DNA of 64,000 nucleotides from Mycobacterium colombiense CECT 3035 (GTDB taxonomy: Bacteria > Actinomycetota > Actinomycetes > Mycobacteriales > Mycobacteriaceae). The position numbers and the translations under genes are program-made. Location: contig NZ_CP020821.1 of the NCBI RefSeq assembly GCF_002105755.1, positions 868,001 to 932,000 of the forward strand, read 5' to 3'. Shown here in pieces: positions 20,106-30,274 of this stretch (position 1 is the first letter of the stretch; each line of letters starts with the position of its first letter). Under the pieces are notes generated by a model that worked only from the letters and a program-made list of their open reading frames with translations, searched no databases and was not told the origin of the DNA.

Positions 20106-20546
20106 TTACCCCGTACTGCGTATCGATTCCGGCGATCGGCGCTCGAAAAGCCGGACCATCTGCTGCCAGTACACCAGCGTCAGCGCCATCTGCACCGCGA
20201 CGGCGATCAGCGCGGGGCGCAGCCGGTGCCGGCGCGCGGCGACCAGTGCCACCAGCGCGCTCGCCGACGTCGCCGCGCTGACCAGCATCGCCGCGTCGCG
20301 GGGCCGGCGGCTGATCCACAGCTCTTCGCCCAGCATCGCGCGGGTCGACCACGCGCGGAGATGCGCGGGCTTGCCGAACACCACGGGATTCACGGCCAGC
20401 CACAACGCAATCCACACCGCATGGGCCCGCCGCCGCGTCCAGACCGGCACCAGGATCAGCGGCGTGCTGGCCCACCGGGTCCAGGCGCTGAGCGGGTGGC
20501 AGTGCCGCGCGAAGACGGCCCGCCGAACCCGCGCGACGGACAGCAC
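20106..20546 (-). CDS. Small polytopic membrane protein (DUF6653-like)
   Basis: A 146-residue protein with four hydrophobic stretches: two near WTRWASTPLILVPVWTRRR and HAVWIALWLAVNPVVF, and two in the second half around SAATSASALVALVAA and PALIAVAVQMALTLVYW. Arg-rich turns separate them. Its size and the FARHCHPLSAWTRW opening recall the DUF6653 family, whose function is unknown. The GTG at 20546 lies 5 bases after the stop of the esterase-like gene, which implies one transcript. The frame is open much further upstream inside that gene, but that part is a shadow. It is not present beside lysX in M. tuberculosis as I recall it. Confidence 0.65.
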   Translation of the reverse strand: MLSVARVRRAVFARHCHPLSAWTRWASTPLILVPVWTRRRAHAVWIALWLAVNPVVFGKPAHLRAWSTRAMLGEELWISRRPRDAAMLVSAATSASALVALVAARRHRLRPALIAVAVQMALTLVYWQQMVRLFERRSPESIRSTG

Positions 20547-20551
20547 AGGCG

Positions 20552-22036
20552 TTATCGCTTGGCGGTGTTGGAACGCTGGGCCGGGACGACCACCGGGGAG
20601 CCCACGGCGGGCGCGGACGCGGCGGGCAACGGCGTCCGCGCAATCCCCGGCGTACCCAGTTCGCCGGCGAGCCAGGGCAGCGAGGCCGCGAATACGCGGT
20701 CCGCGAACGGCCAGTCGTGCTTGCCGGGCTGGGGCACCACCGCGCAGTCGATTCCCTCGGAGCGGCCGAGCGCACACAGCGAATAGGCGGCGGCGGTCTG
20801 ATTGCCGGGATTGGCGGCCGCTTCGCGTCCCGCGAGCCGGATGGCGCCGCTGTCGGTCAGCGGGACGTCGCGGCGTGGGGTGGGCGGGCCGTCGGACGAG
20901 ATCGCGAACCAGCCGGCCACGTCGCGGTACGGGCCGTGCCGGTTGATCACCGTGGTCGGATCGAAAGCCGCCCAGGCGTCGGCGTTTCCGCCGAACAGCC
21001 TGGCGATGGTTTGAGCCTTGTTGCCGGCGTTCGGGAAGAAATCGCCGGCGACGTCGACGAACGCGCTGAACATGTCGGGGTGCATGACGGTCAGGTCCAC
21101 GGCGCAGGTCCCGCCCATGGACCAGCCCACGACGCCCCAGTTCGCCCGGTGCGGGCTGACCCCGAAACTCGAAACCATAAAAGGAACAACATCTTTGGTC
21201 AGGTGGTCGGCGGCGTTGCCGCGGACCCCGTTGACGCATTCGGTGTCGTTGTTGAACGCGCCGCCGGAATCCACGAACACCAGCACCGGAGCCCTGCCGT
21301 CGTGCGCGGCGGCGAAGTCATCGATCGTCTTGACCGCGTTGCCCGCGCGCGTCCAGTCCGCCGGCGTGTTGAACTGCCCGCCGATCATCATCACGGTCGG
21401 CAGCGGCGGGGGCGGGGTGGTGGCGAACCATTCCGGCGGCAGGTAGACCAGCTCGCCGCGGTGCTTGAAGTGCGACCCGTCCGAGGGGATCGCCACCGGC
21501 ACCACGGTGCCGTGCGGCGGCCGGGTTCCCTTGGCGGCCATCGCGGTAACGGTGGCCTGGTCGGTTTGATCGGGCAGCGGGCCCGAGGTCAGCTGGCTCC
21601 AGGCCGACTGCACGGTGGGGAAGTAGCCCACCCAGAGGTTGAGCATCAGCGCGGTGCTGAGCAGGCACAGGGGCACGGCCAGCACCGTGGCGCCGCGCCG
21701 CCAGCGGCGCGCGGTGCGCCAGCCCAGCACCAGCACCGCCGCCGCCATGCCGGTCAGCGTGACCCAGAGCCACAGCGCCGCCGGGGCCGGATCGTCGGAG
21801 AGCCCGCGGTCGACGATGTACCAGTGCGTCAGGTACGCCACGACCCCGCCGGCCAGCAACGCCGCCGGCATCCACACCGTGCGCCAGCGGCGCGACCGCC
21901 AGCCGACCGCCGACGTCAGCACCACCGCGGCGAGCACCTGGATCGTCACCGGCACCCAGCCATGCATCAGCGAGGTGTGGCTACTTGCCAGGAGCTGCGC
22001 GGGAGCGCTGTCCATCGAGGCTGTCACGTGACTCAT
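20552..22036 (-). CDS. Membrane-anchored alpha/beta-hydrolase, antigen-85/esterase-like (Rv1639c-like)
   Basis: A 494-residue protein. The first 150 residues hold four hydrophobic segments. The rest, facing outside (inference), is an alpha/beta-hydrolase with the nucleophile elbow GWSMGG (Ser about 300), an acidic residue candidate in NADAWAAFDP and a His near the end (PGKHDWPF). This is the arrangement of esterase D and mycolyltransferase-like enzymes, so it may cut or transfer a lipid ester in the cell envelope. The gene next to lysX in M. tuberculosis, Rv1639c, has similar length (about 489) and position. It ends 5 bases before the small membrane gene and starts 77 bases from the lysX stop, so it may share the lysX transcript. 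Confidence 0.8.
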   Translation of the reverse strand: MSHVTASMDSAPAQLLASSHTSLMHGWVPVTIQVLAAVVLTSAVGWRSRRWRTVWMPAALLAGGVVAYLTHWYIVDRGLSDDPAPAALWLWVTLTGMAAAVLVLGWRTARRWRRGATVLAVPLCLLSTALMLNLWVGYFPTVQSAWSQLTSGPLPDQTDQATVTAMAAKGTRPPHGTVVPVAIPSDGSHFKHRGELVYLPPEWFATTPPPPLPTVMMIGGQFNTPADWTRAGNAVKTIDDFAAAHDGRAPVLVFVDSGGAFNNDTECVNGVRGNAADHLTKDVVPFMVSSFGVSPHRANWGVVGWSMGGTCAVDLTVMHPDMFSAFVDVAGDFFPNAGNKAQTIARLFGGNADAWAAFDPTTVINRHGPYRDVAGWFAISSDGPPTPRRDVPLTDSGAIRLAGREAAANPGNQTAAAYSLCALGRSEGIDCAVVPQPGKHDWPFADRVFAASLPWLAGELGTPGIARTPLPAASAPAVGSPVVVPAQRSNTAKR

Positions 22037-22113
22037 TGTGATCTATCGGTAACCGGCCTGGAACATGTTCACCGAATGTTCGCTCAGGGCTTTCTGCTTG
22101 GTCGGGTCCTGGT

Positions 22114-25100
22114 CTAATGCGGCTTGGCCAGCGGGAATGGCAGTGTCTCGCGGATGCTGCGGCCGGTTATGAGCATGACGAGCCGATCGATGCCCATGCC
22201 CAGCCCACCGGTGGGCGGCATCGCGTACTCCATCGCCTGCAGGAAGTCCTCGTCGAGCTCCATCGCCTCGGGATCACCGCCGGCAGCTAACAGCGACTGC
22301 TCCTGCAGGCGGCGGCGCTGCTCGACCGGATCGGTGAGCTCGCTGTAGGCGGTGGCCAGTTCGACGCCCCACGCCACCAGGTCCCACCGCTCGGCGACGC
22401 CCGGTTCGCTGCGGTGCGGCCGCGTCAGCGGGGACACCGACGTCGGGAAGTCGATGTAGAAGGTCGGCTCCTCGGTCCGGTCCTCGACCAGGTGCTCGTA
22501 CAGCTCCAGCACCACCGCGCCCGCATCCCAGTGCGCCCGGTAGGGGATGTGGGCGGCATCGGACAGCTTGCGCAGGGCGGACAGCGTCGTCGCGGGGTCG
22601 ATGTGTTCGCCGAGCGCCTCGGACACGGCGTCGTGCACGGTCTTGACCGCCCAGACGCCGGAGATGTCGGCCGGTTCCAGCCGGCCGTCGGTGCCGGGCC
22701 GTAGCACGACCTGCTCGCCGTGCGCGGCCTGGGCCGCGTTCTGGATGAGCTCGCGGCATCCGTCGATCCACACCCGGTAGTCGGCGTGGGCCTGGTAGGC
22801 CTCCAGCAGCGTGAATTCGGGGTTATGGCTGAAGTCCACGCCCTCGTTGCGGAAGGCCCGGCCCAGTTCGAAGACCCGCTCCACGCCACCGACGCACAAC
22901 CGCTTCAGGTAGAGCTCCGGCGCGATGCGCAGGAACAGGTCGAGGTCGTAGGTGTTGATGTGTGTGACGAAGGGCCGGGCGGTGGCTCCGCCGTGGATCT
23001 GCTGCAGGATCGGGGTCTCGACCTCGATGAAGTCCTTGGCGAACAGGGTCTGCCTGACCGAGCGCAACACCTCGCTGCGCGCCCTGATCAGCTCGCGCGA
23101 CTCGGGGTTGACGGCCAGGTCGACGTAGCGGGTCCGCACCCGCGCCTCCGGGTCGGTCAGCCCCTTCCACTTGTTCGGCAACGGCCGCAGGCATTTGCCG
23201 ATCATCCGCCAGTCGGCGACGATCAGCGAGCGGCTTCCCTTCTTGGAGAAGCCCATGTGTCCGGACACCTCCACCAGGTCACCCAGGTCGATGGCGGCGG
23301 TGAAGTCGGCGGTTCGTCCGCGCTGCAGCTGCGAATTGTCCAGCAGCACTTGGATTTCCCCCGACCAGTCGCGCAGGTGGGCGAACAGCACGCCGCCGTA
23401 ATCGCGGATCCGCAAGATCCTGCCCGCGACGGAGATGGTGTCCCGGTCGTCCGCGTCGAGCGCACCGGCGACGGTGTGGCTGGGCGGGGAGCCCACCGGA
23501 TACGCGTCGACGCCGTTGCGCTGCAATATCTTCAGCTTGGCCAGCCGCACCCGCACCTGCTCGGGCAGCCGAGACCTCGACTCCTCCTCGTCGGCGGTCT
23601 CGCGGCGCTCCCGCAGCCCGCTGACGTCCGGGGCGCTGCCGTCGTGATGCAGCAGCCCGGATTCGGCCAGCCGCTGCGGGACGGCGGGGTAGTGGCCGGT
23701 GTGCGTCTTGCGCCGGCCGAACGGCAACACCAGGAACCCCTCGGCGAGCGCGGAGGCGACGCCGACCCGCGGAATCAGGCGGGCGTCCTCGTAGCACGCG
23801 TAGCGCGGCACCCAGTCGGGCTGGTACTTCATGTTCGAGCGGTACAGGGTCTCCAGCTGCCACCACCGCGAGAAGAACAGCAACAGCCCCCGCCACAGCC
23901 GCGCCACGGGACCGGCGCCGAGCTGTGCGCCCTGCTCGAACGCCGAACGGAACATCGCAAAGTTCAGTGAAATGCGGGTGATGCCAAGGGCTTCGGCATT
24001 CAGGGCCAGGTCGCTCACCATCAGCTCGATGGTGCCGTTGGGGGACTGCGGAGAACGGCGCATCAGGTCCAGGGAGACGCCGGTGGTGCCCCAGGGAACC
24101 AGCGACAGCATCGCCACGACGTTGCCGTCGCGGTCCAGCGCCTCGACCAGCAGGCAGTCCCCGTCGGCGGGGTCGCCGAGCCGGCCCAGCGCCATCGAGA
24201 AGCCGCGCTCGGTCTGCGTATCCCGCCAGGCGTCGGCGCGCGCGATGGTTTTGGCCATCGCGTCGGCGTCGATGTCGCGGTGCCGCCGGATCCGCACGGT
24301 CAACCCCGCTCGGCGGGCCCGGGTCACGGCCTGACGGACCCCGCGCATGTCCGGGCCGGACAGCTTGAAATCGGAGGTCCGCAGGATGGCCTCGTCCCCG
24401 AGCTCGAGCGCGTTCAGGCCGCCCTCACGGTACGCCCGCGCGCCCTGGGTGCTGGCCCCCATCACGCCGGGCGCCCAGCCATAGGTCTGGCACAGACCCA
24501 GCCAGGCGTCGACGGCCTGCCCCCAGGCCCGCGGATCGCCGATCGGGTCGCCGCTGGCCAGGCAGACCCCGATCTCGACCCGGTAGGTGATGGCGGCACG
24601 CCCGCTCTGGGCGAACACCACGGACTTGTCGCGGCGGGTGGCGAAGTAGCCCAGCGAGTCGTTCTTGCCGTAGAGCTCCAGCAGCCCGCGGATCGCCGAT
24701 TCGTCCTCACCGGTCAGCGCGTTCTCCGCGCGCTGGGACTGGAAGAGCACGATCGTCGCCAGGATCAGCGCCAGCGCGCCGAACAACCCGAAGATCGCGT
24801 TGAGGAACACGTGCGGCCGGCCGGTGAACAGGTCCGGGTCGGCCAGCGCGAACCCCACCACCCGGTTGGCCACGTACGGCAGGCGGTCCTGGCGGGCCAG
24901 CGTTCCCGGGAACAACTCGACCAGGCCCCAGGACACCAGGATCCCCACCACATCGCCGGCGACCAGCACCGCGGCCGCCTTGACCAGTGCGCCCTTGCGG
25001 ACCTTGGCCCAGAACTCCCGGTAGGCCAGCACCAGCAGGACGATCGCCACGATATGTACGGCGAACCCGAGGTTTTCGCCGAAGATCTCCGCGGCGGTGT

Positions 25101-25458
25101 TGTCGCCCGCGGCGATGTCGGCGGCGTTCAGCGCGGCGGCCAGGATCATGTTGGCCAGCAACAGCAGCCAGGCGATGCGCTTGCGGGCGGTCAGCGCCGC
25201 GGCCAGCAGGGCAAGGATGAACGACCACGCGATGCTGGTGTCCGGAAAGTTGAACAGATAGTTGTTGATGAACTCGCGGGGGACCTTGATCAGGTACCTG
25301 ATCAGCGGGGACACGCTCCCGAGCAGCGACACGGTGGCGATGACGCCCACGGTCCATCCGGCCGCCGCGGGCACCCAGCGATACCGCGAGTTCGACCGGC
25401 CGCCGGGCCCCGAACGCGGCCCCGAACGAGGACCCGAAGCAGGAGTAGCGAGTGTCAC
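22114..25458 (-). CDS. lysX: LysX, lysyl-phosphatidylglycerol synthase fused to lysyl-tRNA synthetase
   Basis: A 1114-residue two-part enzyme. The N-terminal half has six or so membrane segments and then an MprF-type GNAT-like transferase (about 250-590). The C-terminal half is a class II lysyl-tRNA synthetase, with an OB fold near 670-770 and motifs 2 and 3 at [11 protein letters not shown] and [15 protein letters not shown]. It charges tRNA with lysine and moves the lysine to phosphatidylglycerol, which protects against cationic peptides. The M. tuberculosis protein is longer (about 1172) because of extra N-terminal residues. The GTG at 25458 begins MTLATPAS. TATCCT, read on the minus strand (25472-25467), would place the transcript start within a base or two of this GTG, so the mRNA may be leaderless. 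Confidence 0.95.
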   Translation of the reverse strand: MTLATPASGPRSGPRSGPGGRSNSRYRWVPAAAGWTVGVIATVSLLGSVSPLIRYLIKVPREFINNYLFNFPDTSIAWSFILALLAAALTARKRIAWLLLLANMILAAALNAADIAAGDNTAAEIFGENLGFAVHIVAIVLLVLAYREFWAKVRKGALVKAAAVLVAGDVVGILVSWGLVELFPGTLARQDRLPYVANRVVGFALADPDLFTGRPHVFLNAIFGLFGALALILATIVLFQSQRAENALTGEDESAIRGLLELYGKNDSLGYFATRRDKSVVFAQSGRAAITYRVEIGVCLASGDPIGDPRAWGQAVDAWLGLCQTYGWAPGVMGASTQGARAYREGGLNALELGDEAILRTSDFKLSGPDMRGVRQAVTRARRAGLTVRIRRHRDIDADAMAKTIARADAWRDTQTERGFSMALGRLGDPADGDCLLVEALDRDGNVVAMLSLVPWGTTGVSLDLMRRSPQSPNGTIELMVSDLALNAEALGITRISLNFAMFRSAFEQGAQLGAGPVARLWRGLLLFFSRWWQLETLYRSNMKYQPDWVPRYACYEDARLIPRVGVASALAEGFLVLPFGRRKTHTGHYPAVPQRLAESGLLHHDGSAPDVSGLRERRETADEEESRSRLPEQVRVRLAKLKILQRNGVDAYPVGSPPSHTVAGALDADDRDTISVAGRILRIRDYGGVLFAHLRDWSGEIQVLLDNSQLQRGRTADFTAAIDLGDLVEVSGHMGFSKKGSRSLIVADWRMIGKCLRPLPNKWKGLTDPEARVRTRYVDLAVNPESRELIRARSEVLRSVRQTLFAKDFIEVETPILQQIHGGATARPFVTHINTYDLDLFLRIAPELYLKRLCVGGVERVFELGRAFRNEGVDFSHNPEFTLLEAYQAHADYRVWIDGCRELIQNAAQAAHGEQVVLRPGTDGRLEPADISGVWAVKTVHDAVSEALGEHIDPATTLSALRKLSDAAHIPYRAHWDAGAVVLELYEHLVEDRTEEPTFYIDFPTSVSPLTRPHRSEPGVAERWDLVAWGVELATAYSELTDPVEQRRRLQEQSLLAAGGDPEAMELDEDFLQAMEYAMPPTGGLGMGIDRLVMLITGRSIRETLPFPLAKPH

Positions 25459-25607
25459 AGACCGCGAGGATATGCCCTCAATCCGTGAAAAGCTTGTCTA
25501 AGCGCCAAGTGTGGCGGGCGCGAGTCCGGCCGCGTGTTTGGGGCCGGGTTGACGCCCGTTGCGGGGCCGTCGTCCGGCCGAAGTGCTAAAAGCCACCTCA
25601 AGGCTGC

Positions 25608-25613
25608 TAAACT
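25608..25613 (+). promoter_or_regulatory. Probable -10 box of the infC operon promoter
   Basis: TAAACT fits the mycobacterial TAnnnT -10 consensus and would start transcription near 25620. This leaves a leader of about 300 bases before infC. No good -35 is visible, which is common in mycobacteria. The 25459-25607 stretch before it shows nothing else I can support. Confidence 0.5.
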
Positions 25614-25653
25614 AGCGCCTGCGACCATCCCGGCGAAAGCCAGGAACAGTTAA

Positions 25654-25785
25654 GTGGAGTCCCACTCCCACCGCGCGCCGACGAAATCCCTGAGCGGATC
25701 TTCCAAGGTTCAGCGGTCCGGTCACAGGCATCGCGGATGCCTGTTCCGCGGGCAACGCGGGCGGCTCGAGCAGTTCCAGCCGTGA
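25654..25785 (+). CDS. Possible leader peptide in the infC 5' region
   Basis: A 43-residue frame starting at GTG, with CAGGA 9 bases or so upstream, ending 15 bases before the terminator stem. The peptide is basic (many Arg, His, Ser) and matches nothing I know. The perfect hairpin at 25724-25744 lies inside it, so a ribosome translating it would disrupt that hairpin. This could be how the downstream terminator is controlled, or the frame could be chance. Confidence 0.3.
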   Translation: MESHSHRAPTKSLSGSSKVQRSGHRHRGCLFRGQRGRLEQFQP

Positions 25786-25799
25786 TCGGTCGGCATTGG

Positions 25800-25823
25800 G
25801 CCCTGCTTGTGCAGGGCTTTTTT
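25800..25823 (+). terminator. Intrinsic terminator inside the infC leader
   Basis: GCCCTGC, a TTGT loop, GCAGGGC and then six T: a perfect 7-base-pair stem with a U-tract. Such canonical terminators are uncommon in mycobacteria. Here it lies upstream of, not after, an operon, which points to attenuation. Confidence 0.8.
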
Positions 25824-25916
25824 GCTAGTGGTGTGGTGTCTCCGCCGCTGCTTCCTCCCGGCCTTCCCGACCGGTCGTCACCGCAGGACATATAGAAGCC
25901 CAACAAGGGAGGCCCC

Positions 25917-26525
<609 letters not shown>

Positions 26526-26587
26526 CCGACAGACAGCAGCGAGTGCTCGAGTACCAGCACTCGAGCACTTCATAGAACAGAGGAAAC

Positions 26588-26782
26588 ATGCCCAAAGCCA
26601 AGACCCACAGCGGGGCGTCAAAGCGGTTCCGGCGCACCGGTACCGGCAAGATCGTCCGCCAGCAGACCAACCGCCGGCATCTGCTCGAGCACAAGCCCTC
26701 GAAGCGGACCCGCCGCCTCGACGGCCGAATCACGGTGTCGGCCAACGACACCAAGCGTGTTAACAGCCTGCTGAACGGCTGA
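26588..26782 (+). CDS. rpmI: 50S ribosomal protein L35
   Basis: A 64-residue very basic protein with the L35 signature [22 protein letters not shown] and the conserved [14 protein letters not shown]. It is a structural protein of the large subunit. A good ribosome site (GAGGAAAC) precedes the ATG. It lies 62 bases after infC and 80 before rplT in the standard order of this operon. Confidence 0.97.
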   Translation: MPKAKTHSGASKRFRRTGTGKIVRQQTNRRHLLEHKPSKRTRRLDGRITVSANDTKRVNSLLNG

Positions 26783-26862
26783 CCACCGCGCCGGCCAGAC
26801 CCGCATCGCGAGCTGGCACGGCGACCCGACCAACTAATTGTGAACGAGAGTAGGAACATCCA

Positions 26863-27258
26863 ATGGCACGCGTGAAGCGGGCGGTCAACGCCCACAAGAA
26901 GAGGCGCAGCATCCTGAAGGCCTCGAAGGGCTATCGCGGCCAGCGATCCCGGCTCTACCGCAAGGCCAAAGAGCAGCAACTGCATTCGCTGAACTACGCC
27001 TACCGCGACCGTCGTGCGCGCAAGGGCGAGTTCCGCAAGCTGTGGATCTCGCGTATCAACGCGGCGGCACGCGCCAACGACATCACCTACAACCGGCTGA
27101 TCCAGGGCCTCAAGGCCGCCGGTGTGGAGGTGGACCGTAAGAACCTGTCCGACATCGCGATCGCCGATCCGGCCGCCTTCACGGCGCTGGTCGACATCGC
27201 GCGGGCGGCCCTGCCCGAGGACGTCAACGCTCCCTCGGATTCCGGAGAAGCGGCCTAA
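26863..27258 (+). CDS. rplT: 50S ribosomal protein L20
   Basis: A 131-residue L20 with the basic N-terminal arm ([30 protein letters not shown]) that is needed early in 50S assembly and the globular C-terminal half ([23 protein letters not shown]). In other bacteria L20 can repress its own operon by binding the leader, so it is one candidate ligand for the infC leader here (inference). Its stop is 9 bases before tsnR. Confidence 0.97.
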   Translation: MARVKRAVNAHKKRRSILKASKGYRGQRSRLYRKAKEQQLHSLNYAYRDRRARKGEFRKLWISRINAAARANDITYNRLIQGLKAAGVEVDRKNLSDIAIADPAAFTALVDIARAALPEDVNAPSDSGEAA

Positions 27259-27267
27259 CCAGAGACG

Positions 27268-28083
27268 GTGCGGACCGGCCAGGTGCTGACCGAACGTTCG
27301 GCCAGGGTCGCCGCGGCGGTCAAGTTGCACCGCCACGTCGGCCGCCGGCGGACGGGCCGGTTCCTCGCCGAAGGCCCCAATCTCGTCGAGGCCGCCGCCA
27401 GTCGCGGCCTGGTTCGCGACGTCTTCGTCACCGAAGTCGCCCAGCAGCGTCATGCGTCGCTGCTGGCGACTTTGACGTCCGCGGGATGCCCCGTGCATCC
27501 GGTCACGGACCGCGCGGCGAAAGCGTTGTCCGACACCGTCACCCCGGCCGGACTGGTCGCCGTCTGCGAAACGCCGCAGACCCACCTGCACGACGTGCTG
27601 GCCGGCCCGCCGGCGCTGGTGGCGGTCGCCGTCGAAATCAGCGAACCCGGCAACGCGGGCACGCTCATTCGCCTCGCCGACGCGATGGGCGCGGCCGGGG
27701 TGATCCTCGGCGGCCACAGCGTCGACCCCTACAACGGCAAGTGCCTGCGCGCGTCGGCGGGCAGCATCTTCTCGGTCCCGGTGGTCGCCGCGCCCGACAC
27801 GCTCGCCGCCGTCGGCGCGCTGCGCGCCGCGGGTCTGCAACTGCTCGCCACCACCGTGGACGGTGAGACGCGGCTCGACGAGGCCACCGACCTGCTCGGC
27901 GTACCGACGGCGTGGCTGTTCGGCCCCGAATCACACGGTCTGCCAACCGACGTCGCGGCGGCGGCCGATCATCGCATGCGCATCCCGATGGCCGGCGGCG
28001 CGGAGAGCCTCAATGTGGCGTCGGCCGCGGCCATCTGTCTGTATCAGAGCGCGCGGGCGCTGAGCCTGCCTACGCGGCCTTGA
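27268..28083 (+). CDS. tsnR: TrmH/SpoU-family 23S rRNA ribose methyltransferase
   Basis: A 271-residue SPOUT enzyme, likely a 2'-O-methyltransferase of 23S rRNA. The N-terminal substrate-binding part has GRFLAEGPNLVEAAA; the knotted SAM domain has the three SpoU motifs: EISEPGNAGTLIRLADAMG, LFGPESHGLP and IPMAGGAESLNVASAAAICLYQ. The start is GTG, 9 bases after rplT, so it belongs to the same operon. The gene matches M. tuberculosis Rv1644 in type and place. Its last 14 bases overlap the end of the convergent MpaB-family gene. The exact nucleotide target is not predictable from sequence. Confidence 0.9.
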   Translation: MRTGQVLTERSARVAAAVKLHRHVGRRRTGRFLAEGPNLVEAAASRGLVRDVFVTEVAQQRHASLLATLTSAGCPVHPVTDRAAKALSDTVTPAGLVAVCETPQTHLHDVLAGPPALVAVAVEISEPGNAGTLIRLADAMGAAGVILGGHSVDPYNGKCLRASAGSIFSVPVVAAPDTLAAVGALRAAGLQLLATTVDGETRLDEATDLLGVPTAWLFGPESHGLPTDVAAAADHRMRIPMAGGAESLNVASAAAICLYQSARALSLPTRP

Positions 28084-29149
28084 CCGGCCGCTTCGGCCGA
28101 CCGCGGCCCGCCCGCAGTCCGGCCAGCGACAGCGTCGTGTGCACCAGGGATCCGGCGCGTTCCATCAGGGCACGGGCGGGCTGCAGCGCGGGGTCCAGCG
28201 GCGAGCGGGGCGACGGCGGAAAGTAGTGCATCGGCAGCCCGCGGCGGTCACGCGGCGGGGCCATGAACGGCGGGGCCTCCACCAGCGGCGCGTCGCTGGG
28301 CAGGCGTCCCTCGGCGCGGCGGTAGGCGGCCAGCGCCCGCGGGTGCAGCCGGATCTCGTCGGGCACCGCCAGGAAAGCCAGTTCGACGAGCTTGCCGAAC
28401 AACCGCAGCAACACCTCGTCGCCTGGCGTCCAATGCATGCCGGCCTTCTCGCGCACCGCGGGCTCGAACAGGCCCGCCGCGATCCAGCGCTGGCCGGCGA
28501 CCAGCGGCTTGAAGATCTGGTCCCAGATCGGGGTCGGCATCAACACGAATTTCGGCTTCGGGATTCGCATCTGGAAGATGTCCAGCGTCGCCCGGTTGAT
28601 CTCCAGGGTGTCGCGGCCGGTGCGCTCCCAGTAGTCCTGGAACTCCTCCCACGTTTCGGGCACCGGCCGCATGCTCATCCCGTACATCCGGTACCACTGC
28701 ACGTGCTCGGCGAACAGCTGCCGCTTCTCGGCCTCGGTGAGGCCGCCGCAGAAGTACTCGGCCACCTTGACGATCAACATGAAGAATGTGGCGTGCGCCC
28801 AGTAGAAGGTCTCCGGGTTGAGCGCGTGATAGCGCCGCCCGGCGGCGTCGGTGCCCTTGATGGTGTGGTGGTAGCTGGTGATCTGGCGCCCGGTCTGCGA
28901 TGCGCGGTCGCCGTCGTAGACCACGCCCATGATCGGGTAGACCGACCGGGCCACCCGCTGCAGCGGCTCCCGCAGCAGGATCGAATGCTCCTCGACGGCC
29001 GCGCCGAGTTCGGGGTACATGTTCTGGATCGCCCCGATCCAGACGCCCATCATTCCGGTGCGCAGATCCCCAAAATACTTCCAGGTCAGGGAATCTGGTC
29101 CGAGCGGGTCCGCGGATTCGCTCCCGCAAGCGTTCACAGTGCCAGTCAT
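28070..29149 (-). CDS. MpaB/DUF2236-family oxygenase-like protein (Rv1645c-like)
   Basis: A 359-residue protein of the oxygenase-MpaB (DUF2236) family, which is related to haem-containing rubber-cleaving oxygenases. The family pattern is seen in RSVYPIMGVVYDGDRASQTGRQI, HHTIKGTDAAGRRYHALNPETFYWAHATFF and QWYRMYGMSMRPVPETWEEF. The conserved His and Arg residues in the HALNPETFYWAH region would hold the haem or metal. It ends with a basic tail (GRPKRPVKAA). AGGAGG precedes the ATG. The substrate is unknown. The gene is expanded in mycobacteria and is often under TetR control, and an inverted repeat is present in its promoter here. Confidence 0.82.
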   Translation of the reverse strand: MTGTVNACGSESADPLGPDSLTWKYFGDLRTGMMGVWIGAIQNMYPELGAAVEEHSILLREPLQRVARSVYPIMGVVYDGDRASQTGRQITSYHHTIKGTDAAGRRYHALNPETFYWAHATFFMLIVKVAEYFCGGLTEAEKRQLFAEHVQWYRMYGMSMRPVPETWEEFQDYWERTGRDTLEINRATLDIFQMRIPKPKFVLMPTPIWDQIFKPLVAGQRWIAAGLFEPAVREKAGMHWTPGDEVLLRLFGKLVELAFLAVPDEIRLHPRALAAYRRAEGRLPSDAPLVEAPPFMAPPRDRRGLPMHYFPPSPRSPLDPALQPARALMERAGSLVHTTLSLAGLRAGRGRPKRPVKAA

Positions 29150-29175
29150 CGCGGCCTCCTGCTCCGATTGGGCTC

Positions 29176-29204
29176 ACGATAACTTTGACAACGCGTGTTG
29201 TCTA
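29176..29204 (-). promoter_or_regulatory. Promoter and TetR-type operator of the MpaB-family gene
   Basis: Read on the minus strand: TAGACA (29204-29199), a 17-base spacer and TATCGT (29181-29176), starting transcription about 20 bases before the ATG. The spacer and -35 contain the inverted repeat GACAAC-N4-GTTGTC (29187-29202), well placed for a repressor to block RNA polymerase. Confidence 0.5.
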
Positions 29205-29359
29205 CGATTTCGGCGATGTGTTCGCCCGGGTGTTATCGAGCTTCCACACCGGTGTGGCGCCACCGTGATCAGGTGGTTCGGTGCGAGATGCGACACACAC
29301 GGCGGCCCCGTCGCGGACTGTCGTTGGCTGCCCGCAACGAAAACAAATAACCTGGCCAG

Positions 29360-30271
29360 GTGGAACTCGCGCGTCGCGATCTGGACCCGGGTAAGCCCGA
29401 AGAGACCGAGGCGCAATCCGTTACGCAACGCTCTCCACTGCACAGCGCGACCCAATGGCTACACAGCCGCAACCGCAGCCCCGGGGCGGTTGCCTTGATC
29501 CGGCGCGCGCGCAAACTGCTGCCCGGCGACCCGGAGTTCGGCGACCCGCTGTCCACGGCGGGCGACGGAGGACCGCGCGCCGCGGCGCGCGCGGCCGACC
29601 GGCTGCTGGGGGACCGGGACGCGGTGTCACGCGAGGTCAGCCTCGGGGTGCTGCAGGTGTGGCAGGCGCTGACCGAGGGGGTGTCGCGCCGGCCCGCCAA
29701 CGCGGAGGTGACGCTGGTCTTCACCGACCTGGTCGGCTTCTCGACATGGTCCCTGCAGGCCGGCGACGACGCGGCGCTGGCGCTGCTGCGCCAGGTGGCG
29801 CGGGCCATCGAGCCGCCCCTGCTCGACGCCGGCGGACACATCGTCAAACGGATGGGCGACGGCTTGATGGCCGTCTTCGGCGATCCGACGGTCGCCGTGC
29901 GGGCCGTCCTGGCCGCCAAGGAGTCGCTGAAATCGGTCGAGGTGGCGGGCCACACGCCCCGGATGCGGGTCGGGATTCACACCGGGCGTCCGCAGCGGCT
30001 CGCGGCGGACTGGCTCGGTGTCGATGTGAATATCGCCGCACGAGTTATGGAAAGAGGCACCAAGGGTGGAATCATGGTGTCGAGTTCAACGTTAGATCTC
30101 ATACCGCAAAGCGAGTTGGACGCGTTGGGCGTCGAGGCCAAACGCACGAGGAAGCCGGTTTTCGGGCCGAAGCCCGCCGGAATTCCCGACGATTTGGCGA
30201 TATATCGCCTCAAGACTCTTAAGGAGTTGTCAGGCTCTGATGACACAGCCGAGACGAAACCGCAGCCATAA
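29360..30271 (+). CDS. Class III adenylate cyclase (Rv1647-like)
   Basis: A 303-residue cytosolic cyclase making cAMP from ATP. The catalytic domain is about residues 115-290. Metal-binding Asp residues are at 123 (FTDLVGFS) and 167 (MGDG), the adenine-selecting Lys at 163 and Asp at 222, and the transition-state Asn224 and Arg228 (DVNIAAR). All are intact, so it should be an active homodimer. Residues 1-110 are a helical N-terminal region, with no transmembrane segment. The start is GTG at 29360. It matches M. tuberculosis Rv1647 (about 316 residues). Its stop is 3 bases before the rhomboid-like gene, so the two are one unit. Confidence 0.92.
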   Translation: MELARRDLDPGKPEETEAQSVTQRSPLHSATQWLHSRNRSPGAVALIRRARKLLPGDPEFGDPLSTAGDGGPRAAARAADRLLGDRDAVSREVSLGVLQVWQALTEGVSRRPANAEVTLVFTDLVGFSTWSLQAGDDAALALLRQVARAIEPPLLDAGGHIVKRMGDGLMAVFGDPTVAVRAVLAAKESLKSVEVAGHTPRMRVGIHTGRPQRLAADWLGVDVNIAARVMERGTKGGIMVSSSTLDLIPQSELDALGVEAKRTRKPVFGPKPAGIPDDLAIYRLKTLKELSGSDDTAETKPQP

Positions 30272-30274
30272 TGG

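Larger units (their letters stand above)
25620..25916 (+). promoter_or_regulatory. Structured infC operon leader (candidate attenuator)
   Basis: About 297 bases between the inferred start and infC. It holds a possible 43-codon reading frame, a perfect 9-base-pair hairpin with a 3-base loop at 25724-25744, and an intrinsic terminator at 25800-25823. About 90 bases after the terminator comes the AAGGGAGG ribosome site of infC. Premature stop versus read-through would set the levels of IF3, L35 and L20. The sensed signal is unknown. Confidence 0.55.

Noticed and set aside
20547..21239. Upstream extension of the small membrane gene to a 377-residue protein
   Set aside because: The added part is Arg-rich shadow of the esterase-like gene; the GTG at 20546 just after that gene's stop fits an operon.
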